A stretch of DNA of 64,000 nucleotides, taken from positions 79,567 through 143,566 of the forward strand of contig JAFEKR010000064.1 in the NCBI GenBank assembly GCA_019022495.1. Reading direction: 5' to 3'. The notes under the pieces were generated by a model. The model was given only the letters and a program-made list of their open reading frames with translations. It made no database searches and was not told the origin of the DNA. The stretch comes from Epichloe hybrida (taxonomy: Eukaryota; Ascomycota; Sordariomycetes; Hypocreales; Clavicipitaceae). How positions within the stretch are numbered: the first letter of the stretch is position 1; every line of letters starts with the position of its first letter. Both the position numbers and the translations under genes were made by a program. Positions 20,087-31,561 of this stretch are shown here, piece by piece.

Positions 20087-23000
20087 CTCACCAGGGCGAG
20101 AAATGGTGAGGATCCACCCACCACAAATCCCCAAGTGCCTACTCCGTACCCTCACCCCCCCCCCACCACTCGTACCCCTCCCGCTCCGCTGCTAGTCTAG
20201 TCTATTACAGTTGCGATTGGCCAATGCGTAGTCCGTACGGATTACAAATCCGGGGTTTCGCATCACGAAGAGGATTCCAGCAGATAAGTATTACTACTAT
20301 TAAGTGAATGCTGCTGACCGCAGCTGATGGTACGATCCTGCGTAATGTTGCATTCGATCAAGACGTTGACGGCAGTTGTTTGTCATTAGCGCACGCCGTG
20401 CTTCACAACCAGAGAAGGGATTTGTCGGCCGAGAAAAGACGCGAAGACGGCACCGAAGCCGAAGGACCAACCAAACATGTTGCCGACCGACTCGGACGGT
20501 TCGTATTCCAAGAGGACACCTTGCCTTCGGGCCCATGGAAACTGGGCCCATTCTCGCCGTCTGACATGCATGCCCATCTGGTATTACCTGCTCAGGCAGG
20601 CCATCGGTAAATTTACCACCAATTTTGTTCTCTTTCTCCCACTGTCGGTCGGTCCGCATTCACATTAGGCCTTACAGCCCCGTGAGATGGCATCCCGTAT
20701 GTATATGTAGGGGTTCATGGATCCTGACGTTGTCTGGCCTCCAAACATACGACCCCTTTCACTCCGTAGACAGCAACCTAAAACAGGGCAAGCCCGGTGT
20801 GAATCTATCTACAAATTTCCTTCTGCATGGACTCGTCTCTGGTGTACAGAACAAAATACAGTACGCGTCTTCGACACAGAATCAGACTTCAGACCCAACC
20901 ACTGAACCAGAAAGGATAGGAGCGCCAGTTGCCGACTTGCCGTGAGCTGAGCGAGGCCGTTGCCGGCACAGGGACGAATCGACACGAACTGACCCCCCCC
21001 CCCCCTCCCCTTTTATTACAGGCCTTGCCATGTGGCAGTCGCCCGCCAAGAAATGATTCACAATGACCGACAGAGCCCTGTCCTTTGTTCCGTACCAGAC
21101 TACAGATTATTACTACTTCCGGCTCTGAAAACACATTGTGTACATACGGAACCGACATTGCTTGCATGTTTGCCCCGGGCCCCTGTGGTGTCGCCAGCAG
21201 CCACACCGGATCGTGACAATGCACACTTGCTTACGCACAAGTTTCTGCAGTTCTTTCAACGCATCACTCGAGAGAAATAGAGCCACGCAGAGCTGATCAT
21301 TGTTTCATGTAGCCGGAGCCAATGATCACGAGCTTAATGAAGTCGTGACGGCCCGGATGTACCCAGGCTCCGCACGCACTCACGGAGTTTCCCATCGACC
21401 AACGTTTAGTTTTGTTTTTACAATCAAGCCGTTGCTTAAGCATAACCGACTTGCATTACACCAACCAGCCTTATCAACAGTTCGCCTTCCATCGCGCTCC
21501 GACGACGATGACGACGACGATGACGACAACAACACATCCATAAGAATGAGACTAACAACATCTCAGATAGTTGGTTTTACATCCGCACGTCTCGCTGGGG
21601 GGGGGGGTGACAATAGACAGAGCTACTTTCAGTCATGCTGTACGTACTCCGTACGCCATGATTATCCTTGAAAGAGATTCTTCAAGGTTCAGGGGGGAAG
21701 GCGATCTCCAGCGGTTCAATATTTCAAACAGGTAAGACGAAACTCATTTGAAATGATATAAGCACTACCAGTTGCGACGAAGCTCGGGATGGTTTGCTTG
21801 CGCCTTTCCCACGCCCCAGCTGGCTTCTGTGCAGGGGGGGGGGGGCAAGCCCAGACCCCTCAAGCGCGCCCGACTTCTAGAACAAGTCTGCAGCTGATTG
21901 TGTGTGGGCTTCATCATATTAGTTTCAGTGCAAATTATTGCAAATACTATGATTGTTTTTATAATCACGGGGCTCCGCAAGTGGGACAAGAGCGGCCAAA
22001 GCACATGGAACCGGAACCTTGCTTACATATATTTCAACCATCAAGGCAGCTCGGCCAAGGCAAACAAACCCCTGTACTTCCTGGTCGTCAAACGCTGGCA
22101 TGTTCTCGGTTTCCCGTTTACAGACACAACTCAGCCAACGAACCAGGCATTCGTTGTTAACTCTCATGCTCCTTCCTCTCTGATTCAAGCCTCAATTGGC
22201 CCGTTGACCTAGAGTTGCCCGTCTCAAGAAGCAATCATCGATTATTCTCCCAAAGGGTGCATAGCTTTTCAAGTTTCGGTTCTTCCTATCTTGTTCCTCT
22301 AGAGCAAGTTGATTCCCCTGGTGTGCAAAGGACGAGGTGTGATGCCAGAGTTGTCGTCGGCACCTGCTGCCATCTCGCATACGTTCGACACATAATTTAT
22401 ATGCATCTGATAAGCCATCATCATCACATATCCATGGATCCAGTCCCTGTCGTACCACTTGTCGCGGAACAGCCAATTTTACCTTACCCCCCCCCCTTTG
22501 TTAGCCAGTCGCTAATGATGAATGTGCCGGCAAATCGGACGCAAAAAAGTTGGCCGACATTTTGCCCCCAACCAGCGGAGCCTCACGCGTCACTGACGAT
22601 GACTCCGTACTTATTTCTCAATCATTAGGCGATTATACTCGCGATGAAGGTGTTATGCTGCCAATTGCGGCGACGCGGCGATCGAGCAGGCTAGACGGGT
22701 TTGCAGCTCTGACAATAGGGTTTCGCGCCCAAGGCTTCACAACCAAAAAGTCAGATCACAACGGACGGAAGCATGACCCAGCGCGGCATGGCGACCGGGA
22801 AGTCTCGTGGTCCGTCCATGGCGGCAGCACGCACACAGCAACACCCAGCAACACCCAACATGGAATGAGCTGGCCTTGTTGGGGCCTCTTTCGTGTCCGT
22901 GGCTGCTTATTAGTGCATGGATTCGATACATGTAGTGGCTGGCCCAAGACCAGGATGGACATCGGGACACCCAAAGCAGCATAGTCTGGTGGAGGGACAT

Positions 23001-23245
23001 CCCTGGAGCCACGCGCCGATCGGGGTTGAAACTCGTGCTCGTCCACGAGGGAGGCGTTTCGTCGCTTGCTTGTCTTACATTGCACATTTCCGTCCTTTGC
23101 ATCGTTGCACCCGATCTCACATCCAACATCCATCATCGAACATGCCGGGCTGGGACTTTTGCGGCTGGCATGAGGCGAGGCACTCACAATCAAGCCCCTG
23201 AGCGCAGAGCGGCCAAGAGACGTCTAATACGTCGAGGTGCAGCAG

Positions 23246-23310
23246 CATCTCTGGCGCATCTCTGGCGCATCTCTGGCGCATCTCTGGCGCATCTCTGGCG
23301 CATCTCTGGC
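23246..23310 (+). repeat. 11-bp minisatellite, about six units
   Basis: Unit catctctggcg repeated with no visible variation. Confidence 0.95.
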
Positions 23311-24123
23311 CGACTCCGACTTCTTGTTCGTCGCCATCCAGACTCTCGGGTCCCATCCAAAACGCTGCCAGGGGGCTGGAGCGTTACCAAAATGTTGCTC
23401 CATGCGCTTCAGTGGGCTCCGTTGCCGTTGTGTAACATGTCTGGCCATCATAAGTGCGGGGAGGCGGTTCACATTGCATCTGATGCCGCATCTTTAAAAG
23501 CTAACCATGCTGCATGGTTCTTGGTTCTTGGTTCTTTGCATACTAGTTCATACGGATTACTCAGGTCAATCAACAAGTTAGATCTACAGTTTTACTGCCA
23601 ACAACCAACCAAACTACATAGGGGTTCGGAGTCGGCGACGAGACAGACTGCAGCGCGTGCATCGGAACATGCACACACGCACACGCGCACAATCTTGCAT
23701 TGTTCGGCATAACAGGCTCCATTGTTGCCGCAAAAGCGTTTTGGCTATTCGTACAATCCTTGCAGTGGCATTTACATATCACATCCCGTTGACGTGCTGT
23801 CCTTGCCCTGGTTTTATTATTGCTTCTCTTCAACCCTGGTTGCATCACTCTGTTCTTCGTGAACTGAGTAATCCGTAGCGCACTCGTCAAATCCCAGTAA
23901 GCTCCTGAATCAGTTTCCCATGAAATTCCCCATTGCACCTCGCGTGTTGGCGTTGGGCGGGCTGGTGCAACAAAAAAAAAAAGTAATAAAAGTCTGCGTC
24001 TGCAAGTGGCCTCAGGTCGGTCTGTCCCGAGCGGCTTCGCGCGTGGGAGCTTCCACCAGTTGGCCACATGCAGGCATGGGCGTCGGAGCTTGGCTGGCTT
24101 GGCTGGCTTGGCTTGCGAGTTGG

Positions 24124-24180
24124 CTTGACCTGTGCTTGACCTGTGCTTGACCTGTGCTTGACCTGTGCTTGACCTGTGCT
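24124..24180 (+). repeat. 11-bp minisatellite (CTTGACCTGTG)n
   Basis: Five units, preceded by a tggcttggc repeat at 24090-24117 and followed by a ctctgcatctg-like short tract. Confidence 0.93.
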
Positions 24181-24952
24181 CGGCCTCTGCCTCTGCATCT
24201 GCATCTGTATGAATCTGTATCTGTACACCGCTGCGGCGGCGGCGAATCGCGCAAAACCCACAATTGGTTATTGAACTCGGCTTTCTGATGCTGTCGACAT
24301 GAAACCCCGTGTCTGGTTCCATCAAGCATCAAGGGGGCCTACCATATCCAGTTTGCACCCAAGGATATATTATTGTCTGGCCAGTCTCATGGATGCAGTC
24401 TGCAGTCTGCGACTGCTTGACCTTGACTTGTTCGCCCATGACTCCACGTTCGCACATGCAGCGGATAGGAAACATGGCAAAGAAAGAAGCAGACTTGTTA
24501 ATTACTTGACCTTACATCTGGCCGCCGGATGCATGGCCCATTGGCTGTCCCCCCCTCGCATGCCCACTCCGTCGCTCCTTCTCATGTGGCCCAGTCTTTC
24601 CAGGGACAGCAGCACCGACTCAAGTTCACGTCCAAGTCCTCAAAGTCTCCACCTCCCGATGAGCCGGTTATGTTTCCTGCTCCTTGAGTCCTGGATGGAC
24701 GCCCATATCTTCACCCCTTCTCCCCCCCCCCTTGTGCCATCGCCTCGCTGCCCGCCCACTTGGTCTCTCTCTCACCAGACTTTCCCAGGACACACCCCCC
24801 TTCCAGCACAACTAGAAGTCTTAATGTAGAGACTACCTATACTAGGCCCTGACCATCTTGTGCTCGTCCCACGCAGTACGGTTTTGTCTTTTATTTCAAC
24901 CTTCCCGTAGCCGTCACCACGTTTCTCTAAACCCTTTTTTTTTTTTTGTCAG

Positions 24953-27316
24953 ATGGCCGCTCTGTCGCACCGTCCCTCGAACGAAGCGAATAATATCCTT
25001 CATCAAGCCTCCGAGACGCATCATCACAGCCGTTCCCCCCCGCCTTTGACGCACTACGCCTCTGCACCTCGATCGTCAACGTCAGAACGTTCGCCGACCG
25101 ATCCACCTGCCGCCTCTGCCCATCACCACCGACACTCCATCTCGCAATCTACGACTTCTGTCGCGAGATCTCACCGCTCCAACAAAGCTCTTTTCGATCG
25201 AGCAGCCGCCGCCTTGGACAGAACGCAATCCGTCCTCGCCACCATCTCCGAACCCGTCATTCGTTACCGTCAGTCGAACTCAGCACTCGCTCGCTTGTCC
25301 CTTGCGTCCGATTCTGCCTCGGATTCAGAGCTCTCGAGCCCGAAAAAAGACGCTAGCGTCAGAAATTCAGTCTGCAACGCTTCTTTGAGTAGTGCCCTTA
25401 CGTCCGATATCAGGGTGGTGATTCCGGCGGCTCAGGATCTGCCTTCCCAGCCTTACTCTGAGACGGATCCAAGCCTCCCCGCGCCTATCAGGTTGATAGG
25501 CACCGACAAGACGATGCACCAGACTTCTTCGCGTTTGTTGCGCATGACTGATGACGATCGGCCGTTCACAAGGGTATGTTGATCATTAATCAAATTAAAT
25601 TAAAGTCTCTCTCTTTTTTTTTTTACTTCCGTTTTCCACTGTTACCCCTGCTATCCCTTCATCTCATTTCTTGCTTCGCTGCAGCGTCGTTGGGAGCTTT
25701 TGCATAGCAACGTCAACCGCTAACATATATGGTCGGAATTTGTAAAGGACTTCAAGGACTTGTTCGCAACTTTGATTGTGAGCCTGTTGCCTCTCTCTGC
25801 ACATCGTGTGCGGTTATCGAAAGTTGAATACACATTTCTCTCGGAGGATGCTATCAACAACTTGGGCTCATTGAAATTTTCACAGTCCAACAGGATGCCC
25901 GACCCTAAAGACCCTTCGAGGATCGTGACTACAACGACGACGACCACTTTCTCCATGGCCAAGGACATGGCAAGATCCATTTGCCAGCGATTTGTCGAGG
26001 CCCGGTTCATTGAGTCTGCTGATGGCAAGTACCAGCAGGTGTACAATATGAAGGGGTCTGTCTGGCAGTTGACTCCCAAAGGCATCACAGTACTGGACCG
26101 CTTCTGTTCTCGAAATGGCATTCAACAGAAGCAGGTGGTCGAGTTGTCTAGTATGCACTCGACTCAGCTCGTCATTTTGGAGCGTGACCAGCAAACAGAC
26201 AAACTTCTTCACGACTGGGGCACCATTGAGGTCATCTTCCGTCGGTTTGTCGGTACGGATGGCCGAAACGTAAAGGCCAGTGTCACAGCCGCCGACTCGG
26301 ACTCTCTACATGACTACAAGGATGGCCTCAATGGTGTCAAGATGGCGGCAGAACGCAAGGTGAATGGCAAGACGTACAGCGACACTTTTACAGGCAAAGC
26401 CACCACAGAGTGGCTGATGGACTGCTCCACCATCGTTGACCGCCGGGAAATCATCGAAATTGCGTCGTTGTTTGTCGAGTATGATCTCATAGAACCTGTG
26501 GTACAAGACCGTGCTTTCATGTCACAAAATGCGGGTTACAACTTGTTTCAGCCCACCAAACATGCCATTTACCAGCTCACGGCACGGGGTAGGGAACTGA
26601 TTATCGGGAACGGTTCCCGCGGTCGCGCATCGGAGAGTGAGAATGGCACAGGATCGCAGCGAAACGGCATCACGAGAGATTCCAACACCCAGAGGCTTGA
26701 GAAGATTCTCAATGACGCCGCCCTCCGTCTTTTGTTTAGAGAGAATTTGCGGGAAACGCATTGCGAGGAGAATCTGTCCTTTTACAAGGATGTTGGAGAG
26801 TTTGTCAGGAGCTGCAAAGCGGCAATTCGTCAAGCCCAAAAGACTCCGAATGCTGGCTCCATGGACACCATCAAAGAGATCATGGCTCAAGCCTATGGCA
26901 TCTACAATGCCTTTTTGGCCCCAGGATCGCCGTGTGAGCTCAACATAGATCACCAACTCCGCAACAGCCTGGCTACACGAATGACCAAGGCTGTGGGCCA
27001 GGACAACACCATGATTGAAACGCTCCAAGAAGTGACAGCTCTTTTCGAGGATGCGCAGAATGCAGTTTTCAAGCTGATGGCTAGCGTAGGTTTTTTTATC
27101 CTTTCCACCAGCTCTCTTCTCTTCACACGTCTCTTTCACCACGATCAGACGGAAGATGCGATTGGGTGAATGCACATGTGCTAACATGCCATCTGTCAGG
27201 ACTCGGTGCCAAAATTTCTTCGCAACACCAAATACGAGCAGCAACTACGGAACTACGATCTTGACATGTCGGCCCGCGTACCCGAGAGGAGCCAGAGTCG
27301 TTCTAACCGCAAATAA
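24953..27316 (+). CDS. flbA: FlbA-type RGS regulator (DEP-DEP-RGS)
   Basis: A regulator of heterotrimeric G-protein signalling. In Aspergillus FlbA speeds GTP hydrolysis on a G-alpha to allow conidiation and limit vegetative growth; the yeast counterpart is Sst2. Exons 24953-25573, 25748-27085 and 27200-27316 give 691 residues in frame. The introns are GTATGT...AAAG (174 nt) and GTAGGT...CAG (114 nt). Residues 1-200 are Ser/His rich with a 14-3-3-type low-complexity look. The first DEP region is about 212-330 (DFKDLFATLIVSLLPLSAHRVRLSKVEYTF split across the splice), the second about 395-490 (GKATTEWLMDCSTIVDRREIIEIASLFVEYDLIE). The RGS domain, about 522-665, starts LEKILNDAALRLLFRENLRETHCEENLSFY and closes with FLRNTKYEQQLRNYD from exon 3, preceded by DSVP. 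No key element appears missing. About 8 kb with no other gene lies upstream. Confidence 0.95.
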
Positions 27317-28195
27317 CAAAATGTGTGCGGGAAACTTTTTTTATTTTTTTCATCTTTTCATATGGTCAGGATTTTTTTCGTATGATGATATGTTTTAGAT
27401 TCGAGACCTTATACCTCTGCATCAACCGGTGTTATTGCGTCATTTCGGAATTACTCCTTTTCTTTTCGTGGTCATTTGCTTCATTAAACATGAATCAATA
27501 TCAGGATACACCGCAACAACTTGCAAGTGCGGTTCTGAAAGAAAGAGGAAAAGAAAGGATGCGGGCGACATTGATGCCAGATGTCGTCGGTGTCTTGATT
27601 TTCTTCTTCCTTTCTTCCTGGACGGACTGCAGCAGATTTGTTGTTGGTCAATTTGTCCCACGCTTTGATTTTTCCCGTTCCTCACTTTATCTGCCTTTTT
27701 TTTTTTTTCCATCTCATTTGCGTTTGCAACTGTTGGGCGCGACGGCATGGGAATACGGGCCGAGTCGCCCATGTGCGCCATGTCTTTTGTTTTGATATGG
27801 AAATAAAAGAAGGCGTTTAAGGGAAATCAAGCATAATAGAGTGACGAAGCTACCTATTCGAATGATTCTGGTGCAAATGGGATGGCATGTGCTGATCCTG
27901 CGCTTGGGGGGGGGGGAGGTGTCGGCCCAATTATGGCCCAAAGTAAGACTCAGGCCGTGCGTGACCTGGTTGGATGTGTCGACTTCTGGATTGGAAGAAT
28001 TCAGCGGGCGAAAGGGGCAGGAAGGAGGCAGGAAGCAGGCAGGGGGGCGGGGCACATCAACGCCATGCACGCCAGCCACGCCGGAGACATGACATTGATG
28101 AATGAGGAACCCGGCGGGCGGCTCGAAGGCGAAGAAGGGAGGCATAATATATTATTGGGACACTAGCGACAGATGGTACGACGGTATATTGGACT

Positions 28196-28258
28196 GGTGG
28201 CAGGCAGGCAGGCAGACAGACAGGCAGACAGACAGGCAGACAGACAGGCAGACAGACA
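28196..28258 (+). repeat. (CAGG/CAGA) tetranucleotide tract
   Basis: ggcaggcaggcaggcagaca then a 12-bp higher-order unit cagacagacagg, about three to four times. Confidence 0.92.
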
Positions 28259-28409
28259 TGGGACAACGTGCAGGCCCGCCCGCGTCTTGCGTGCGTCCTT
28301 CCTCCGCGGATGCAGCGATACGAGACGAGACGAGACGAGCAACCCGACACGGTCCGGCCCCCTGGTGTACCGCGCAGGCGCCGGGCCGGGGTCCTTGGGA
28401 ATCTGCAAG

Positions 28410-28529
28410 TACGCAGGTACGCAGGTACGCAGGTACGCAGGTACGCAGGTACGGACTACGGATTACGGATTACGGATTACGGATTACGGATTACGGATTA
28501 CGGATTACGGATTACGGATTACGGATTAC
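28410..28529 (+). repeat. adjacent 8-bp and 7-bp minisatellites
   Basis: (TACGCAGG)n about five copies at 28410-28452, directly joined to (TACGGAT)n about ten copies at 28458-28529. The 7-mer resembles the dispersed AATCCGTA motif read on the other strand. Confidence 0.93.
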
Positions 28530-28848
28530 AGACTACAGATTAATTCGTACGGAGTACTCATGCATGCAAATACGCAAGCAAATATGCCGGTCTCTCGGTA
28601 GTTGTCCGTGCCTGATTTTTGATGCTGTTGGTTTTAAAATTTGCCCCAGGCCGGTGGCCGGTCGCCGGTCGCCGGTCGCCGCCCAAACAAACCAAACAAA
28701 CCAAAAATGCCAATGTGTGGTTGCCGTGGATGCAGCCAGTTCCTTGCAGACAGACGGGACAATAACAAGCAGAGCAGTAATCTGTATCAATTCAATTGAA
28801 TGATCAGAATGCAGCAGAATGCAGCAGAATGTCTGGTCTGGCCTCCAC

Positions 28849-28870
28849 ACACACACACACACACACACAC
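28849..28870 (+). repeat. (CA)n microsatellite
   Basis: Eleven CA dinucleotides. Confidence 0.9.
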
Positions 28871-29549
28871 TCGCCAGCACAGGCACGCTGAATGTCGCAC
28901 CACGACGGAGGCACGCATCGAGCTGGAATGTCGGCAGCAGAGACACGGGGCGCCCAGGTCGGCTGTGATTCATTCTTGGGCAGAACAGAGAACCAATGTA
29001 TTCCTCCCGTTCGGTGTAGTTTCCATTTGGATGGGTCTCGGCGTAATTACAGCCAGCCTCTCTTTTTTTTTTTTTTTTTTTCCCCCGTCTCCTGTCATTT
29101 AATTTTTTTATTTTTTTTTCAACACCCTTTCTTCGCCAACCCACTGACTGGTACGCATTGCAGATTCTCTTGTCTCAGTCCACCTCCACCCAGACCTTTT
29201 ATCCCATGCCTAATAATATTGTCTTCTTCCATGTTTTTTGTTGTTTGTTTTTTTTTTCTGCAACACTCGTGTCTTGTAGCGGAGCGGGAAAAAAACGGCA
29301 TGTTGCAGATGTGATCTGCGCGTCTTGGGGGTTTTCAAACCACACGGAACATGGAACATAAAAGCCGAGGAACATTCTGTCTTTTTTTTTTTTTCAGTTC
29401 TCGTCTCTTCTCTCATCATCATCACTCTCAACTGTCTTTTCACTAACATTCGCTTTCTTTCTTCTCTTCGCTCTTTTCCCACACACACACACACCCCCCC
29501 TTTAACAACTCGTTTTAATTTTTTTCTCATCTACCACTTCTTTTTCAAG

Positions 29550-30320
29550 ATGCAGTTCAAGGCCATTATCGTTTCTGCCCTCGCTGGCGTCGCTCTCGGG
29601 GAGTCCCCCATGTCTGGTGTTTCCAACACGACTTCCGTGGTGGTGACCAAGGTCGTCACGGGATATACTACCTACTGCCCTGAGCCGACGACCGTGTGCG
29701 TCGGCACCAAGACGTACACTGTTACGAAGCCTACTACCCTGACCATCACGGACTGCCCCTGCACCATCACCGAGGTAAGAAGGCCTTGTTTCTTTTGGAG
29801 TTGGAGGGGGAGACCAATGGGCCGTCGTTCGCTTGCTAACTCGGTCGTGTAGACGTTCAAGTTCCCTCATCAGACTCCTGTCAAGCCTGTCCATCCCCCT
29901 AGCAAGGCTACCAACCCTGCTTACCCCGGAAACAATGGTGGCAATGGTGACAATGGCAATGGCAACGGCAACGGCAACGGCAATGGCAATGGCAACAACG
30001 GTGACAACGGCAGTGGAAACAACGGTGACAACGGCAGTGGAAACAACGGCAACGGCAACGGAAACAACGGCAACGGCAACGGAGACAACGGAAACGGAAA
30101 CGGAAACAACGGCAATGGCAATGGCAACAACGGAAACGGCAACGGCAACGGCAATGGTGACAACGGCAACGGCAACGGCAACGGCAGCGGCAGTGGCAAC
30201 GACAACAAGACCCCCGCTGGCCCATCCTCTCCCGTCGTCATCGGCGCCGCCGAGGGCCGCTCCATCGCCTACAGCTTCGCCATGGCCGCTGCGGGTGTCA
30301 TCGGTGCTATTGCCCTGTAG
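29550..30320 (+). CDS. small GPI-anchored cell-wall protein with Asn-Gly repeat
   Basis: Exons 29550-29774 and 29853-30320 give 230 residues; the intron runs GTAAGA...GTGTAG (78 nt). A signal peptide ([17 protein letters not shown]) is followed by a short Thr-rich domain with paired motifs [20 protein letters not shown] and [20 protein letters not shown]. This is the pattern of clock-controlled and GPI wall proteins in filamentous ascomycetes, with cysteines likely forming disulfides. Residues about 95-190 are almost only Asn, Gly and Asp ([10 protein letters not shown]). The C-terminus has a small-residue site (GAAEGRS) and a hydrophobic tail ending in VIGAIAL, a GPI-attachment signal. A T/C-rich promoter precedes it. 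The Asn-Gly stretch is encoded by near-perfect AACGGC/AATGGC hexamers, so its length probably varies between strains. Function in the wall is inferred. Confidence 0.85.
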
Positions 30321-30781
30321 AGCAAATGGATGGTCTATTCCACTCGCGGTGGGAAGTAGTGGGTTGATTGGAAAGGCGCGTGGGTTCACGGTTTCTCGGA
30401 ATAGTATTATACGATTCTTCATTCTCGCTGGAGTCCTGGCTTTCAGAGCCGATGTGGCGTTTGCATGTTTTTTTTATTCTTCTTCAAAGGACGGGGGGTT
30501 CAAGGTCGAGTCGAGTGTGGTGGTAGTTGCTTCTTTTGTCGCATATACGATGGAACAAGCTATTTATTTATATTTATGATCAAAATTTGCTTTGTGCTTT
30601 AAATGTGAGGTTATTCTTTTCTTGAAAACCCCCAAAAATGACTATTTGCTCTTAACTGGGTATCGGGAATTTGTAAAAGCAAAAAAAAAAAAAAAAAAAG
30701 CGTGATTAAAAATAAAAAGATAGATGCCTTCTTCGGAACATGATGGCTTAATCAAATGTCCCTGCCGCAAAACACTGCCCG
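30321..30781. other. convergent 3' flanks
   Basis: 3' regions of the wall-protein gene and the DUF7053 gene, with an A19 tract at 30681-30699. No gene seen. Confidence 0.5.
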
Positions 30782-31561
30782 TCATTGAAGCTCTGCTGCG
30801 GACGGGAATCGTGCCAGAGGAGGCTTATCTTCCAGCTCCATGGGCGGAGTCGGGGGCAATGGACGATCTGCGAACGAGCTCCTGTTGGAGAAGCGGTGAT
30901 TCTGGGGGATGCTCGCGGTCCTGACGTGTGAGGAAGAAGCCATGGATGCTCGGGCGGCCATCGTCGCGTGGTGGTTCTGATGATGTAGATGATGGGGACA
31001 AGGACGGTAGGGATGATGACCATGGCTATCCGTCCGGGCGAGTTGGAGGTCGAGGTCCAAGTTCCTCGCCGCCCGGGACAGGCGGTCCGCGAGCACGGCG
31101 TGGCTCTTCCTGATGGTCTTCTTGACGAAGCTCGCCATGATGATGCCGCACCGCAGGTCGACGTCCTCGCGGACGTAGAGGCCCGAGGGGGGCGCGCCGA
31201 GGCCCAGCTCGGCGGGCTCAGAGGGCTCTCCTGGCACGGAGCCGCCGATGGACCACTTGGACCGCGTTTCCACGCCCATGGGCGCGTAGCAGTGCGTTTG
31301 CAGGCCGCGCGCGAGGTCGTGGAAGGCACACGTGTACGTGATGGTCATGTGGCCCGAGGCCAGCTTGTCGGTGAGCGAGTACCACGCGCACCCGAGCTCC
31401 TCCTCTGGCGAGTGCGGCGGCGGCGGGATGCGGTGCCGCTCCCGGACGAGAGGGTTCAGGTCAATCATCTGGATGTGGTCGTGGAGGAAGGCGACGGCGG
31501 CCTCGCGGGAGAGCCCGAGGGGGAGCGGCGTGATGGACGTGAAGAGGCTGCGTTTGGGCAT
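30782..31561 (-). CDS. DUF7053 domain protein
   Basis: Single-exon frame of 259 residues. The first ~170 residues match the fungal DUF7053 layout: start MPKRSLFTSITPLPLGLSRE, then AFLHDHIQMIDLNPLV, CAWYSLTDKL, ITYTCAFHDLARGLQTHCYAPMG, YVREDVDLRCGIIMASFVKKT. The fold is thought to be a START/SRPBCC-like lipid-binding type, but no function has been established that I know of. The C-terminal ~80 residues are His/Pro/Ser rich and probably disordered. No signal peptide or membrane segment. GC content is high compared with the flanks. The start is supported by the conserved (K/R)xxFTxITPLP opening. Confidence 0.82.
   Translation of the reverse strand: MPKRSLFTSITPLPLGLSREAAVAFLHDHIQMIDLNPLVRERHRIPPPPHSPEEELGCAWYSLTDKLASGHMTITYTCAFHDLARGLQTHCYAPMGVETRSKWSIGGSVPGEPSEPAELGLGAPPSGLYVREDVDLRCGIIMASFVKKTIRKSHAVLADRLSRAARNLDLDLQLARTDSHGHHPYRPCPHHLHHQNHHATMAARASMASSSHVRTASIPQNHRFSNRSSFADRPLPPTPPMELEDKPPLARFPSAAELQ

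Larger units (their letters stand above)
16952..24952. other. 8-kb gene-poor region upstream of flbA
   Basis: I could support no protein gene. The long open frames here follow tandem repeats with units not divisible by three, or antisense of them. It contains many simple repeats (listed separately), a 26-base A tract at 17791-17816, a CTTG repeat at 19708-19735, C tracts at 20993-21003 and numerous ACTCCGTA/AATCCGTA motifs. The part next to 24953 is a pyrimidine-rich flbA promoter and leader. Confidence 0.5.
27317..29549. other. intergenic between flbA and the GPI protein
   Basis: 3' flank of flbA, then repeat-rich DNA with several distinct minisatellites (listed), and finally a strongly pyrimidine-rich promoter with T and CA tracts in front of the wall-protein gene. 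Long frames across 28102-28803 are products of the repeats. Confidence 0.5.

Noticed and set aside
24299..24829. 176-codon plus-strand frame before flbA
   Set aside because: Pro/Ser-rich translation of a pyrimidine-rich leader; no conserved motif.
28102..28803. 233-codon plus-strand frame
   Set aside because: Crosses three simple-repeat arrays; the sequence is repeat translation with no domain.
29908..30265. Cys/Arg- and Leu/Pro-repeat minus-strand frames
   Set aside because: Antisense of the Asn-Gly tract of the wall protein.
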